Positions 1-6,137 are shown, numbered from the stretch's first letter. The stretch is 6,613 nt of DNA from CAMLHU01 sp039917855 (GCA_039917855.1 JBDSIR010000085.1:1-6613), one strand, 5' to 3'. Program-made: numbers and translations. Notes: generated by a model from the sequence alone, not told the origin.

Positions 1-553
1 CGGCCCGCTTCGCCGTGATCAGCCTGTTGCCGAGCGCCACCGCGATGGCGGTGCCACCGAGAGAGTGGCCCACGATCGCTTCGATCGGACCGACCAGGGC
101 GCCGACGGCGGCGATGGTCTCGAGATAGACGTAGAGATTCGTGTCGCGATGCTCGGAGTCGCCGTGACCCGGCATGTCGAACATCACGGCGCGGTACCCT
201 GCCCGCACCAGCTCCGCTGCGATCGGCGCCATGTCGCCCGCGCCTCCCGACCAGCCATGCACCAGAAGGACGGTCGGTCCCCGTCCCCACGACCAGAGCG
301 CGATCCGCCCGGTCGAGACCACCGGGTACGCGGGCTCCGCCCCACCCGCTCGGCGCTCCATCGCGCGCTCGGGGAGGAGCTTGGCGTGGAGTGCCGTCGG
401 TGTCGGGGTACGGCGGAGCCGCGGGGTGATGAACATCTTCGCCGCCTGCTTCTCGGCGGTCGTCGGCGCGAGAGCCGACAGCGCGCCGAACCAGGTACGG
501 AGAAAGAGCGGTGCCTTGCGGACGGAATGCCCGTTCGTGCTGTTGAAGCTCAT
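1..553 (-). CDS. Alpha/beta-fold hydrolase (C-terminus beyond the left window edge)
   Basis: This is the N-terminal 184 residues of an alpha/beta-hydrolase-fold enzyme, presumably a serine esterase or lipase-like hydrolase acting in the cytoplasm; the substrate cannot be read from the sequence. Residues 94-101 (TVLLVHGW) form the first core strand and the oxyanion-hole HGW motif. FDMPGHGDSE (125-134) is the usual loop after strand 4. GHSLGG (162-167) is the nucleophile elbow, with Ser164 as the catalytic serine. The catalytic acid and histidine lie outside the window. The first 60 residues, including an F-x-T-P-R segment at 41-45, form an amphipathic N-terminal extension seen in other hydrolases of this kind. 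The ATG at 553-551 begins 17 nt after the stop of the TetR gene; only a weak AGG (566-564) precedes it, so translation may depend on coupling. Co-transcription suggests that TetR controls this enzyme. Confidence 0.9.
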   Translation of the reverse strand, partial: MSFNSTNGHSVRKAPLFLRTWFGALSALAPTTAEKQAAKMFITPRLRRTPTPTALHAKLLPERAMERRAGGAEPAYPVVSTGRIALWSWGRGPTVLLVHGWSGGAGDMAPIAAELVRAGYRAVMFDMPGHGDSEHRDTNLYVYLETIAAVGALVGPIEAIVGHSLGGTAIAVALGNRLITAKRA

Positions 554-570
554 CGGAAACGGACCTGAGT

Positions 571-1161
571 TCAGGGTGAAGCCCACTCGACCAGCGAGTC
601 GAACGCCGAGCGCGCCTGCGACTCCGCGTGGGGATCCTCGAGGAGCCGCTTGGTGTGGTAGTAGGCGAAGATGATGCCGAACATGCGGAATGCGAACTGC
701 TGAGTGTCGAGATCGTTCCTGAAGTGCCCTTCCTGCACCGCGATCGACGCCCCCTTGGCGAGCGTGTCGCGCCAAGCGCGCTGCCAGGTGGCGAGCGCAT
801 CGCGGACGGGGCCCGGCTTGTCGTCGAGCTCCACGGCGGCGTGGGTGAACACACACCCTCCCGGGACGCTCAGGTCCCGCTCCCACTTGAGCCACCCTTC
901 GAACATCATCCGCACGCGCGGGAGTCCTCGGGGGGCCTGGAGCGCCGGCTTGACCACGATCTCGCCGAACTTGTCGGCGGCGGCCCCCAGCACCTGCTTC
1001 TGGAGCTCCTCCTTCGACCCGAAATGGGCAAAGAGACCGCTCTTGGACATTCCCACTTCCTCAGCCAGTTGACCAAGGGAGAGGCCTTCCAGCCCCAGGA
1101 GAGAGGCATCCTTGAGCGCCTGGTCGACGATCCGGTCGCGGGTGGCTACGCCTTTAGTCAT
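571..1161 (-). CDS. TetR/AcrR-family transcriptional regulator
   Basis: This 196-residue protein has the usual length of a TetR repressor. The N-terminal DNA-binding domain covers about residues 5-55. Its helix-turn-helix runs through LSLGQLAEEVGMSKSGLFAH (27-46) and is followed by the family-typical F-G-S-K-E-E-L. The C-terminal part, with GGCVFTHAAVELDD and a later FRMFGIIFAYYHTKRLL helix, is an all-helical ligand-binding and dimerisation domain; the ligand is unknown. I chose the ATG at 1161-1159 because the conserved domain starts directly after it. The reading frame stays open upstream to 1611, but that stretch is low-complexity and overlaps both the promoter and the divergent gene. No Shine-Dalgarno precedes the ATG, which fits the leaderless promoter described separately. 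The protein probably represses its own operon, including the downstream hydrolase. Confidence 0.93.
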   Translation of the reverse strand: MTKGVATRDRIVDQALKDASLLGLEGLSLGQLAEEVGMSKSGLFAHFGSKEELQKQVLGAAADKFGEIVVKPALQAPRGLPRVRMMFEGWLKWERDLSVPGGCVFTHAAVELDDKPGPVRDALATWQRAWRDTLAKGASIAVQEGHFRNDLDTQQFAFRMFGIIFAYYHTKRLLEDPHAESQARSAFDSLVEWASP

Positions 1162-1167
1162 GAGGCT

Positions 1168-1196
1168 AATAAAACGAACGGTCGTGCTGTTGTCAA
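1168..1196 (-). promoter_or_regulatory. Sigma70-type promoter of the TetR-hydrolase operon, giving a leaderless mRNA
   Basis: Read on the minus strand, a perfect -35 box TTGACA (1196-1191) is followed after exactly 17 bp by TTTATT (1173-1168), which matches 4 of 6 bases of the -10 consensus. The seventh base after the -10 box is position 1161, the A of the TetR start codon. The predicted transcript would therefore begin at or next to the AUG with no 5' leader. The absence of any ribosome binding site upstream of this ATG agrees. The start site is inferred from spacing only. Confidence 0.6.
1174..1185. promoter_or_regulatory. Candidate TetR operator, imperfect palindrome in the promoter spacer
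   Basis: ACGAACGGTCGT is a 12-bp dyad in which five of six base pairs match; only the A5/G8 pair breaks the symmetry. It lies wholly between the -35 and -10 boxes, right against the -10 box. TetR-family repressors commonly bind there to block RNA polymerase at their own promoter. The assignment rests on symmetry and position; the repressor's true site is unknown, and the dyad is shorter than many TetR operators. Confidence 0.4.
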
Positions 1197-1214
1197 ATCT
1201 ATGCAGAGTTAACC

Positions 1215-1247
1215 CCATCAATTGAGGGTTTGATGCTCTGTTGATGG
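1215..1247. repeat. Cluster of TTGATG/CATCAA elements in the divergent intergenic region
   Basis: CCATCAA (1215-1221) is the exact inverse of TTGATGG (1241-1247), and another TTGATG sits between them at 1230-1235. The two TTGATG copies are in direct orientation with an 11-bp period, about one helical turn. The cluster also holds the palindrome TCAATTGA (1218-1225). It lies about 20-50 bp upstream of the TetR -35 box and about 155-190 bp upstream of the lipoprotein operon. It could be an activator or repressor site for either direction, or chance in a locally AT-rich stretch. Confidence 0.35.
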
Positions 1248-1268
1248 TTGCTTGCCATGATCGTGTGC

Positions 1269-1297
1269 CATTGGGCGACTCGGGTCGCTCGCCAATG
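1269..1297. promoter_or_regulatory. 29-bp dyad upstream of the outer-membrane operon
   Basis: The outer arms CATTGG-g-CGA (1269-1278) and TCGCCAATG (1289-1297) are complementary over nine base pairs once a single G is bulged. Nested inside is a second perfect inverted repeat, GCGAC (1275-1279) and GTCGC (1284-1288), with the 4-nt loop TCGG. The two pairings compete, so the element could be a protein-binding operator or an RNA hairpin with two states. No T-run follows it, so it is not a standard terminator. It starts 133 bp before the lipoprotein start codon; whether it lies in the transcribed leader is unknown because I found no credible promoter. Confidence 0.4.
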
Positions 1298-1401
1298 TCT
1301 AAATCGTCCCTCCAATCACCCGATCCTGAAAGGGCCTCCCCGGTCGCGGGAGTGTCAATAGGACCCGACGTCCCAGCCAGGGTCGATTCCCCGGAGCGAG
1401 T

Positions 1402-2574
1402 ATGCGCAACGGTCTGTTGTTGATGGGTCTCTGTGTCATCGGCGCGGGATGCAGTGAGAATCCCACCGATCCGAGCTTGGGTGTGGTGCGGACTCTCGGG
1501 GTCCGATCCGACGGTGACCGTCTGGCGGAGATGGTAGCGGGCGCAATGGCGGAGCCGGAGTTTCGTGCCATGATCCTGCAGGCGATGCGCGCGTCCCCCT
1601 TCTCCGAACACGCCCTTCCCCTCCGCGATCTGCTCGCGACCCCGAATGGCGCTGGATTCGTGAGCGGGTTGGCGCGGGCGAGCGGGGCCACTGACGGCGC
1701 TGTCACGGCTCTAATCGCCTCCTTGCCCCCGCTCGACTTCTACGTTCCGGCGCAGGCTGACCGTCTGTCCTGGACCGAAGGGCCCTCGCTGATCGTCGCG
1801 GCGATGCCGACGGCGACGCTGCCGCGGGTCGGATACACCCCGGACGGCGCACAGGTCCCCCTCGACCTTGCCCACGCCCGGCCCGCGAAGCCACTCTTCT
1901 ACCTCCAGTTCGCCGAGCACAAGGCTTACCGTCTCGAGCCGCAGCCGACCGTGGCCGGGGCGCACATTCAGGACCCGGAGGACGGCGAACTCGCGATGGC
2001 CTTCGTACACCGCTCGCTCGAAGGTCAGGAGACCGTGATCCAGTTGCGTGATCTTCCCTCCGGGATCCAGCTGGCCCAGTACTGCCCGCCCGACATCCCG
2101 GGGTGTCCCCCGGCGGATGAGGGCGGCGGGGGCTCAGGCGGCGATCCCTCTCCGCCGCAGCCGGGAGCCGGTTACACTTACCTGACCAGCCTGCAGACCT
2201 TCGGTGAGTGTGACAATGGCATTTGTTGGGAGGGGAACGAGTTTGAGTTCCGCGCCAGTTCCTCCTATGGGTACAACGTGCTTCGGTGGGAAGGGGTCGG
2301 GAGCTCGTCCACGTACTCCAATATCCAGAAGCTGATCGCCCCATATTCGCCTTCGGCGGCGGTCGCCATCAGCATGGGTCTGTACGAGACCGATGGCTGG
2401 CCGAATCCGGACGACCACTTCATGTACGTCAACGCGCAGGGTTGCGTGTGTGATCCCCGGCTCCAGATCACGCCGGTCAACACCAATGCGTGGACCTATC
2501 CGCTCAAAAAGTCTGCGAGCATGGGGCAGAATGACCCGATCAAGGTGTCTGTGACCTACTGGTGGAACTTCTGA
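1402..2574 (+). CDS. Two-domain lipoprotein, N-terminal part resembling DUF3103 proteins
   Basis: This is a 390-residue secreted lipoprotein. Residues 1-16 are a short hydrophobic signal, and Cys17 (VIGAG-C-S) is the likely lipidated residue; Gly rather than Leu at -3 is atypical. Residues 40-210 hold a helical segment (AEPEFRAMILQAMRASPFSE) and a beta-rich stretch with LDFYVPAQADRLSW and PSLIVAAM. These remind me of DUF3103-type hypothetical proteins, but I hold this weakly. A glycine- and proline-rich linker (239-255) leads to a separate C-terminal domain (256-390). That domain has cysteine pairs C270/C275 and C348/C350 and an acidic loop E329-x-D331...D337-D338 that could bind a cation such as calcium. 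GGAG at 1393-1396 sits 5 nt before the ATG. The next gene overlaps its last 13 nt. The function is unknown; context suggests a surface partner of the receptor system. Confidence 0.85.
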   Translation: MRNGLLLMGLCVIGAGCSENPTDPSLGVVRTLGVRSDGDRLAEMVAGAMAEPEFRAMILQAMRASPFSEHALPLRDLLATPNGAGFVSGLARASGATDGAVTALIASLPPLDFYVPAQADRLSWTEGPSLIVAAMPTATLPRVGYTPDGAQVPLDLAHARPAKPLFYLQFAEHKAYRLEPQPTVAGAHIQDPEDGELAMAFVHRSLEGQETVIQLRDLPSGIQLAQYCPPDIPGCPPADEGGGGSGGDPSPPQPGAGYTYLTSLQTFGECDNGICWEGNEFEFRASSSYGYNVLRWEGVGSSSTYSNIQKLIAPYSPSAAVAISMGLYETDGWPNPDDHFMYVNAQGCVCDPRLQITPVNTNAWTYPLKKSASMGQNDPIKVSVTYWWNF

Positions 2575-3332
2575 GCACTTCACCGCCTCGGCAGGGATGG
2601 TCCAGCCGACTTGACGGCCGCCGATTCATCCTTGTCGGGGCGGCGCTGCTCTTCCTTTGCGCCTGCGGTTTCGACCGCCCGGTGGCGCCCACCGATCGAC
2701 TCCCTGTCGTTCAGGGACTCCTGATCGCGGGCGAGGACTCCCAGTTCTTCCGACTCACCTGGGCCGATTCACCCGACTCGGCCTACGCCGGGACCCCGGA
2801 TCCGATCCTCCTCACCGACGTCGCGCTCACCGTCTCCGGTCCTGGCGGCACCCAGCCCCTCGTGCCGCTCGGTTCGGGGATCTTCACGATCATCCTCCCG
2901 ATCCTCCCCGATTCCACCTATCAGCTTTCAGGGACGATCGCGGGAGCAGCGATCTCGGCGACGACGCGGGTCCCCGGGGCGTTCATCGTCGCGCAACCCG
3001 CCGCGGACACGGTCGTTATCACGGAGGCGACCGACTGCGCGGACTTCCCTGACTGCCACATCCCGATCGACTTGAGCGCGACTGGTGCGACCCGGATCAC
3101 GATCGAGGTGAGGGATTCGTCCAACACGATCCTTCAGGTGATCGAGCCGGTGGCGGGTGATACCGTCCTCACGCTCATCCCGTTCAAGAATTTCACCCGG
3201 CTCTATTTCTACGCTCTCGACGCCAATGCGGCAGCGTTCGTCTACACCGAGGAGCCGGCCTCGAGCGTCACTGGTGGTTACGGCCTCTTCGGCTCCGCGC
3301 TCCTGGTGCGGAAGGGGCTCCGGTGGCAATGA
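2562..3332 (+). CDS. DUF4249-like outer-membrane lipoprotein
   Basis: This 256-residue lipoprotein starts at a GTG that overlaps the preceding gene by 13 nt. No ATG is available in frame before the signal peptide and no Shine-Dalgarno is visible, so translation is probably coupled. Residues 16-34 carry R-L-D-G-R-R and a hydrophobic stretch, ending in the lipobox L-C-A-C with Cys35 as the lipid anchor. Residues 48-139 form a beta-sandwich-like segment. P-V-V-Q-G-L-L-I, D-V-A-L-T-V-S-G and T-Y-Q-L-S-G-T-I...A-T-T-R-V-P follow the layout I associate with DUF4249 proteins. These sit next to SusC-like receptors in Bacteroidota. A close cysteine pair (C159, C165) may form a disulfide. The gene ends in a 4-nt ATGA overlap with the receptor gene. 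A ligand-binding or lid-like partner of the receptor is the natural inference; the DUF4249 match needs a profile search. Confidence 0.85.
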   Translation: MELLSTSPPRQGWSSRLDGRRFILVGAALLFLCACGFDRPVAPTDRLPVVQGLLIAGEDSQFFRLTWADSPDSAYAGTPDPILLTDVALTVSGPGGTQPLVPLGSGIFTIILPILPDSTYQLSGTIAGAAISATTRVPGAFIVAQPAADTVVITEATDCADFPDCHIPIDLSATGATRITIEVRDSSNTILQVIEPVAGDTVLTLIPFKNFTRLYFYALDANAAAFVYTEEPASSVTGGYGLFGSALLVRKGLRWQ

Positions 3333-5533
3333 GTCGGATCGCGGGTGCCGTCCTGCTGACCACTCTCCTCGTCGGCCGTGCCTCGGCGCAAGCGCGCGTC
3401 GAAGGGATCGTCGTCGATTCGGCGACCGCGGCACCGCTCCCTGCCGCCCGCGTGATGGTCGGTGCCCGGACGGTGCTCAGCGACCGATTCGGCCGCTTCG
3501 TCCTGACCGATCTCTCCTTCCCGGTCGAGCTCCTTGTTGCGCGGATCGGGGCGCGGACGGAACGGGTCGTCATCGACGCTCCCCCGGCAGGGATCCTTCG
3601 CATCGCTCTCGTTCCCCGTGCGATCCAGTTGGCCGATCTCGTCGTTGCCGGGGAAGGGGACCCGAGCCTCGTCGGGATCGGGCGATGGAGCATCCCCGTC
3701 GGCGAAGGGGTGGTCCCTCCGGTCGGGGTCCCCGATCTCCTCCGCGAACTCTCCGCAGCGCCGGCGGTCACCCAGTCGACCCTCTTCAGCGCCCGTCCGT
3801 TGATCCGCGGCTACGACGCCGGCGAGGCGACCCTCCTCCTTGATGGATTCGACCTTCCGAACCCGTATCACCTCGGGCGCACGTTCTCCTCGCTCCCCCC
3901 CGAAGCCGTGGAGCAGGTGAGCATCGCGACCGCCCCGCTCGACCCCTCGATCGGCGGAAGCTCGGGCGCCGCCGTGGATATCCTCGGCCGCACCGGCCCG
4001 GCGACCGACCGTACCGGCGGACTCTATCTCAGTCCTGTGAGCCTCGCGGGGTGGATGGGAGGGAGCCTGGGCGGCACCCGGCTCTTCGGCGCAGCTCGGA
4101 GCCTCACTATCGGGAGCGCGGCGGCCGTGGCGGGGAAGAAGTTCCCGTACGGGTTCCGCGACCTCTACCTGAGCGCGCTCCCCACCCACGGAGGGACCCC
4201 CGTCGCCCGCGCGACCCTCTTCGCTTCACACGATCGGATCGCGGACGCGGACGGCGGGGACGCGATGGCTTGGGGCGTCTTCCTGGCGGGGGTGCGATTC
4301 GACGCATGGCGGCGAGAGAACGACAAGCTCGAAGTGACCGCCCACGCCACCCATTTCGGCGAGGAGATCGACGGCCTCGAATTCGATGGCCAGGTGATCG
4401 ATGTCGACAACGACCTCGCGCGCGCCGGACTCGGTCTCGAGTGGAGCCACGCGGTCGGCGACCAGCGGCTCTCGCTCGGCGTCGATCCCGAATGGTCGCG
4501 GATCAAGAACCAGGTGACGATCACCTCGGGGACTCTGACCCCCGCTGATGAGGATGTCGACCGCGTCGCCCTTGGCGTCTACGGCAGCTGGGGCGCGCGG
4601 CTGGGAAAGCTGCGGACGAACCTCGGGCTCCGCTACGACGCCGCCGGAGGTGTCGGGGAGTGGCAGCCTCGACTTCGCGCCGAATTGCCTCTCGGCCCGA
4701 AATGGATCCTCGGTGCCGCCGTGGGAAGGAGCGCCCGACTGGTGCACCAGGTCGCGGATCCCCGTCCCACAGGTGATCTCGTCCTCTATGACCTCTGGAA
4801 GATCGCCGGCGCCGACGGGATCCCCCCGGCGCGCATCGACCACGCCCAGCTGTCGATGGGATACCGGCGGGGCGCTTTCTTGCTCCAGGGCGCCCTCTTC
4901 GCCTCGCGTGGTGGGGGGATGCTCGAGGTGACGCCCCCCGCGGCGCGGACGATCGGAGGGACCACCTTCCGGATCGGCGATGCCCGGACCGCCGGCCTTG
5001 AACTCCAATCGGGGTTCGAGGGCCGGAGGAGATCGCTGACGCTCTCCTACGTGTGGAGTCGGTCGGAGCGGGACTGGGGTGATGGTTGGATCCCTTGGGC
5101 CCAGGATCGCCACCATCTCGTCCGCCTGATGGAGCAGGAGAGGCTCGGTCGGTCTTGGCGCGCATCGATCCTGGTGGAAGGATTGTCGGCCGCGCCCCTC
5201 ACCCCCGTCGACCACATTGTCAGACCGGGGACGCCGACCGGGGATGGCTCCACGGGTTTCGAGCTCCCGGTCTACGTATATGGCATCGAGAATTCGGCGC
5301 GGGGGAAGGCGACTTTCCGGGTCGATCTTGGTCTTGAGAAGGAATTCCACGGGCCGTGGGGATCGGCTGGCACCGTGAACCTTTCCCTCACCAACCTCAC
5401 CTTCGGCCCCGTGACCCCGATCCGTCCCGAGGATCCTGCCGATCTGCTTGGGAATGGCTCCCGGCCGTTGCGATATGAGCGGCTCTTCGATGTCCCGGTG
5501 ATCCCGAGCTTCGGCTTCCGGTTTGAGTTCTAG
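3329..5533 (+). CDS. TonB-dependent receptor with carboxypeptidase-regulatory-like N-terminal domain
   Basis: This 734-residue outer-membrane receptor takes up an unidentified ligand using TonB energy. Residues 1-20 are a cleavable signal peptide (cut after A-S-A). Residues 23-95 match the carboxypeptidase regulatory-like beta-sandwich (VEGIVVDSATAAPLPAARV, then SDRFGRFVL). LADLVVAG (101-108) sits where SusC-like proteins carry the LxEVVVTG-type segment. The plug (about 130-225) shows P-L-I-R-G-Y-D, L-L-L-D-G-F-D-L-P-N-P-Y-H-L-G, the step P-E-A-V-E-Q-V-S-I and a G-G-S-S-G-A-A-V-D-I stretch. The rest is a beta-barrel rich in alternating strands and ends in the usual terminal Phe (G-F-R-F-E-F). 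The N-P-Y-H-L motif recalls Bacteroidota receptors paired with DUF4249 lipoproteins. The ATG overlaps the upstream TGA. A GTG at 3323 in the same frame would add two residues and lies at better spacing from GGAAGG (3310-3315), so the exact start is uncertain. Confidence 0.95.
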   Translation: MSRIAGAVLLTTLLVGRASAQARVEGIVVDSATAAPLPAARVMVGARTVLSDRFGRFVLTDLSFPVELLVARIGARTERVVIDAPPAGILRIALVPRAIQLADLVVAGEGDPSLVGIGRWSIPVGEGVVPPVGVPDLLRELSAAPAVTQSTLFSARPLIRGYDAGEATLLLDGFDLPNPYHLGRTFSSLPPEAVEQVSIATAPLDPSIGGSSGAAVDILGRTGPATDRTGGLYLSPVSLAGWMGGSLGGTRLFGAARSLTIGSAAAVAGKKFPYGFRDLYLSALPTHGGTPVARATLFASHDRIADADGGDAMAWGVFLAGVRFDAWRRENDKLEVTAHATHFGEEIDGLEFDGQVIDVDNDLARAGLGLEWSHAVGDQRLSLGVDPEWSRIKNQVTITSGTLTPADEDVDRVALGVYGSWGARLGKLRTNLGLRYDAAGGVGEWQPRLRAELPLGPKWILGAAVGRSARLVHQVADPRPTGDLVLYDLWKIAGADGIPPARIDHAQLSMGYRRGAFLLQGALFASRGGGMLEVTPPAARTIGGTTFRIGDARTAGLELQSGFEGRRRSLTLSYVWSRSERDWGDGWIPWAQDRHHLVRLMEQERLGRSWRASILVEGLSAAPLTPVDHIVRPGTPTGDGSTGFELPVYVYGIENSARGKATFRVDLGLEKEFHGPWGSAGTVNLSLTNLTFGPVTPIRPEDPADLLGNGSRPLRYERLFDVPVIPSFGFRFEF

Positions 5534-5565
5534 ATGTCGGAGGCAAGGTGCCCGGCCACCAGAGC

Positions 5566-5594
5566 TTGATTCGGTTTTTATTCGGTATTACGAT
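5566..5594 (+). promoter_or_regulatory. Possible promoter of the DUF3224 gene
   Basis: TTGATT (5566-5571) and TACGAT (5589-5594) each match four of six bases of the sigma70 consensus and are separated by 17 bp. The spacer is unusually AT-rich for this genome, with a T5 run. A start near 5601 would leave a leader of about 20 nt containing the AGGA ribosome binding site. The direct repeat ATTCGGT (5569-5575 and 5580-5586) overlaps it. This is a moderate match only, and read-through from the receptor gene is equally possible. Confidence 0.35.
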
Positions 5595-5620
5595 TCCTTC
5601 ACCCCCCATAGGAATGATGG

Positions 5621-6028
5621 ATGCCGAGTACCCCGATGACCGCCAAAGCGAAATTCGAGATGCCCACGTGGGATGAACAGCCCATCGTCGAATACGACGA
5701 CGGGCGCAAACTCACCCACGCCAAGGTGACCAAGAAATTCACCGGCGATCTCGAAGGTGAGAGCGTCCTCGAATACCTGATGGTCTATCCTCCGGCCCCC
5801 CCGGTCCCGTATGTGGGCGTAGAGCGCTTCGTCGGGACCTTCCGCGGGAAGCGCGGCTCCTTCGCGCTGACGATCAGCGGGGTGTACGACGGAACCGCCA
5901 AGGAGAAGGCGACGATCATCGCCGACTCCGGCACCGGCGAACTCACCGGCCTCCGGGGCGGGTGGAGCTTCGGTGCCGGCCACGAGGACAAGCTGGCGGG
6001 GTTCGAGATCGAGTACTGGTGGGCCTGA
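5621..6028 (+). CDS. DUF3224 domain-containing protein
   Basis: This 135-residue protein covers the full usual length of the DUF3224 family, small cytosolic proteins of unknown biochemical role that are thought to form a compact beta-barrel. Family hallmarks are W17-D-E-Q-P21, then K-L-T-H-A-K-V-T-K-K-F-T-G-D-L-E-G-E-S (30-48). They continue with V-G-V-E-R-F-V-G-T-F...G-S-F-A-L-T-I-S-G (65-87) and the C-terminal D-S-G-T-G-E-L-T-G-L-R-G (102-113). A proline-rich loop, P-P-A-P-P-V-P (57-63), sits between two strands. There is no signal peptide or membrane segment. The ATG at 5621 has AGGA (5610-5613) 7 nt upstream; a later ATG at 5636 would also keep the domain but has a poorer ribosome site. 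It stands alone 87 nt after the receptor gene and has no obvious functional link to it. Confidence 0.92.
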   Translation: MPSTPMTAKAKFEMPTWDEQPIVEYDDGRKLTHAKVTKKFTGDLEGESVLEYLMVYPPAPPVPYVGVERFVGTFRGKRGSFALTISGVYDGTAKEKATIIADSGTGELTGLRGGWSFGAGHEDKLAGFEIEYWWA

Positions 6029-6072
6029 TCGTCGAGATGACGGGGAACCGGTCGCAAGAACCGGGTGGGCGA

Positions 6073-6094
6073 GATCGACGGCGATCCTTTTCTT
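6073..6094 (+). terminator. Weak intrinsic terminator after the DUF3224 gene
   Basis: A perfect 5-bp stem GATCG/CGATC with a 4-nt loop ACGG (6073-6086) is followed directly by C-TTTT-C-TT. Stem and tail are short for a strong rho-independent terminator, but the layout is right and it lies 45 nt after the stop codon. A second small hairpin, CCGGT/ACCGG with a 7-nt loop (6048-6064), lies just upstream and may contribute. Confidence 0.45.
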
Positions 6095-6102
6095 GGTGAC
6101 TG

Positions 6103-6123
6103 ACGACCCACGACCCACGACCC
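6103..6123. repeat. Heptamer tandem repeat, three perfect copies of ACGACCC
   Basis: ACGACCC is repeated three times without mismatch at 6103-6109, 6110-6116 and 6117-6123, between the DUF3224 terminator and the transporter gene. A 7-bp unit would shift the reading frame on unit gain or loss. If the transporter were translated from an in-frame GTG at 6096, the repeat would be coding and could act as a contingency switch. If the GTG at 6138 is used, it is a non-coding leader or spacer repeat. Confidence 0.8.
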
Positions 6124-6137
6124 CCTTCCGAGTCCAC

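Noticed and set aside
65..674. Plus-strand open frames opposite the hydrolase and TetR genes
   Set aside because: They are arginine- and proline-rich antisense frames of GC-rich coding DNA; the minus strand carries unmistakable hydrolase and TetR motifs.
1241..1303. Plus-strand promoter for the outer-membrane operon (TTGATG or TTGGGC with TCTAAA as -10)
   Set aside because: No -35-like hexamer lies 16-18 bp from a -10-like hexamer; the nearest combination has a 21-bp spacer.
1336..1352. CTCCC/GGGAG hairpin in the leader of the lipoprotein operon
   Set aside because: Five base pairs with a 7-nt loop is expected by chance in GC-rich DNA, and it does not cover the ribosome binding site or start codon.
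1162..1611. Upstream extension of the TetR reading frame to 346 residues
   Set aside because: The added 150 residues are rich in R, T, S and G, match no part of a TetR protein, run through the promoter, and overlap the coding region of the divergent lipoprotein gene.
3278..5350. Long minus-strand open frames (over 300 residues) opposite the receptor gene
   Set aside because: High GC leaves long stop-free antisense frames. Their compositions are R/G/D/E-rich and without recognisable domains, while the plus strand encodes a complete receptor.
5547..5579. Terminator after the receptor gene
   Set aside because: GGTGCCCGGCCACC can pair only over four outer base pairs and the T-run starts 14 nt later, too far for an intrinsic terminator.
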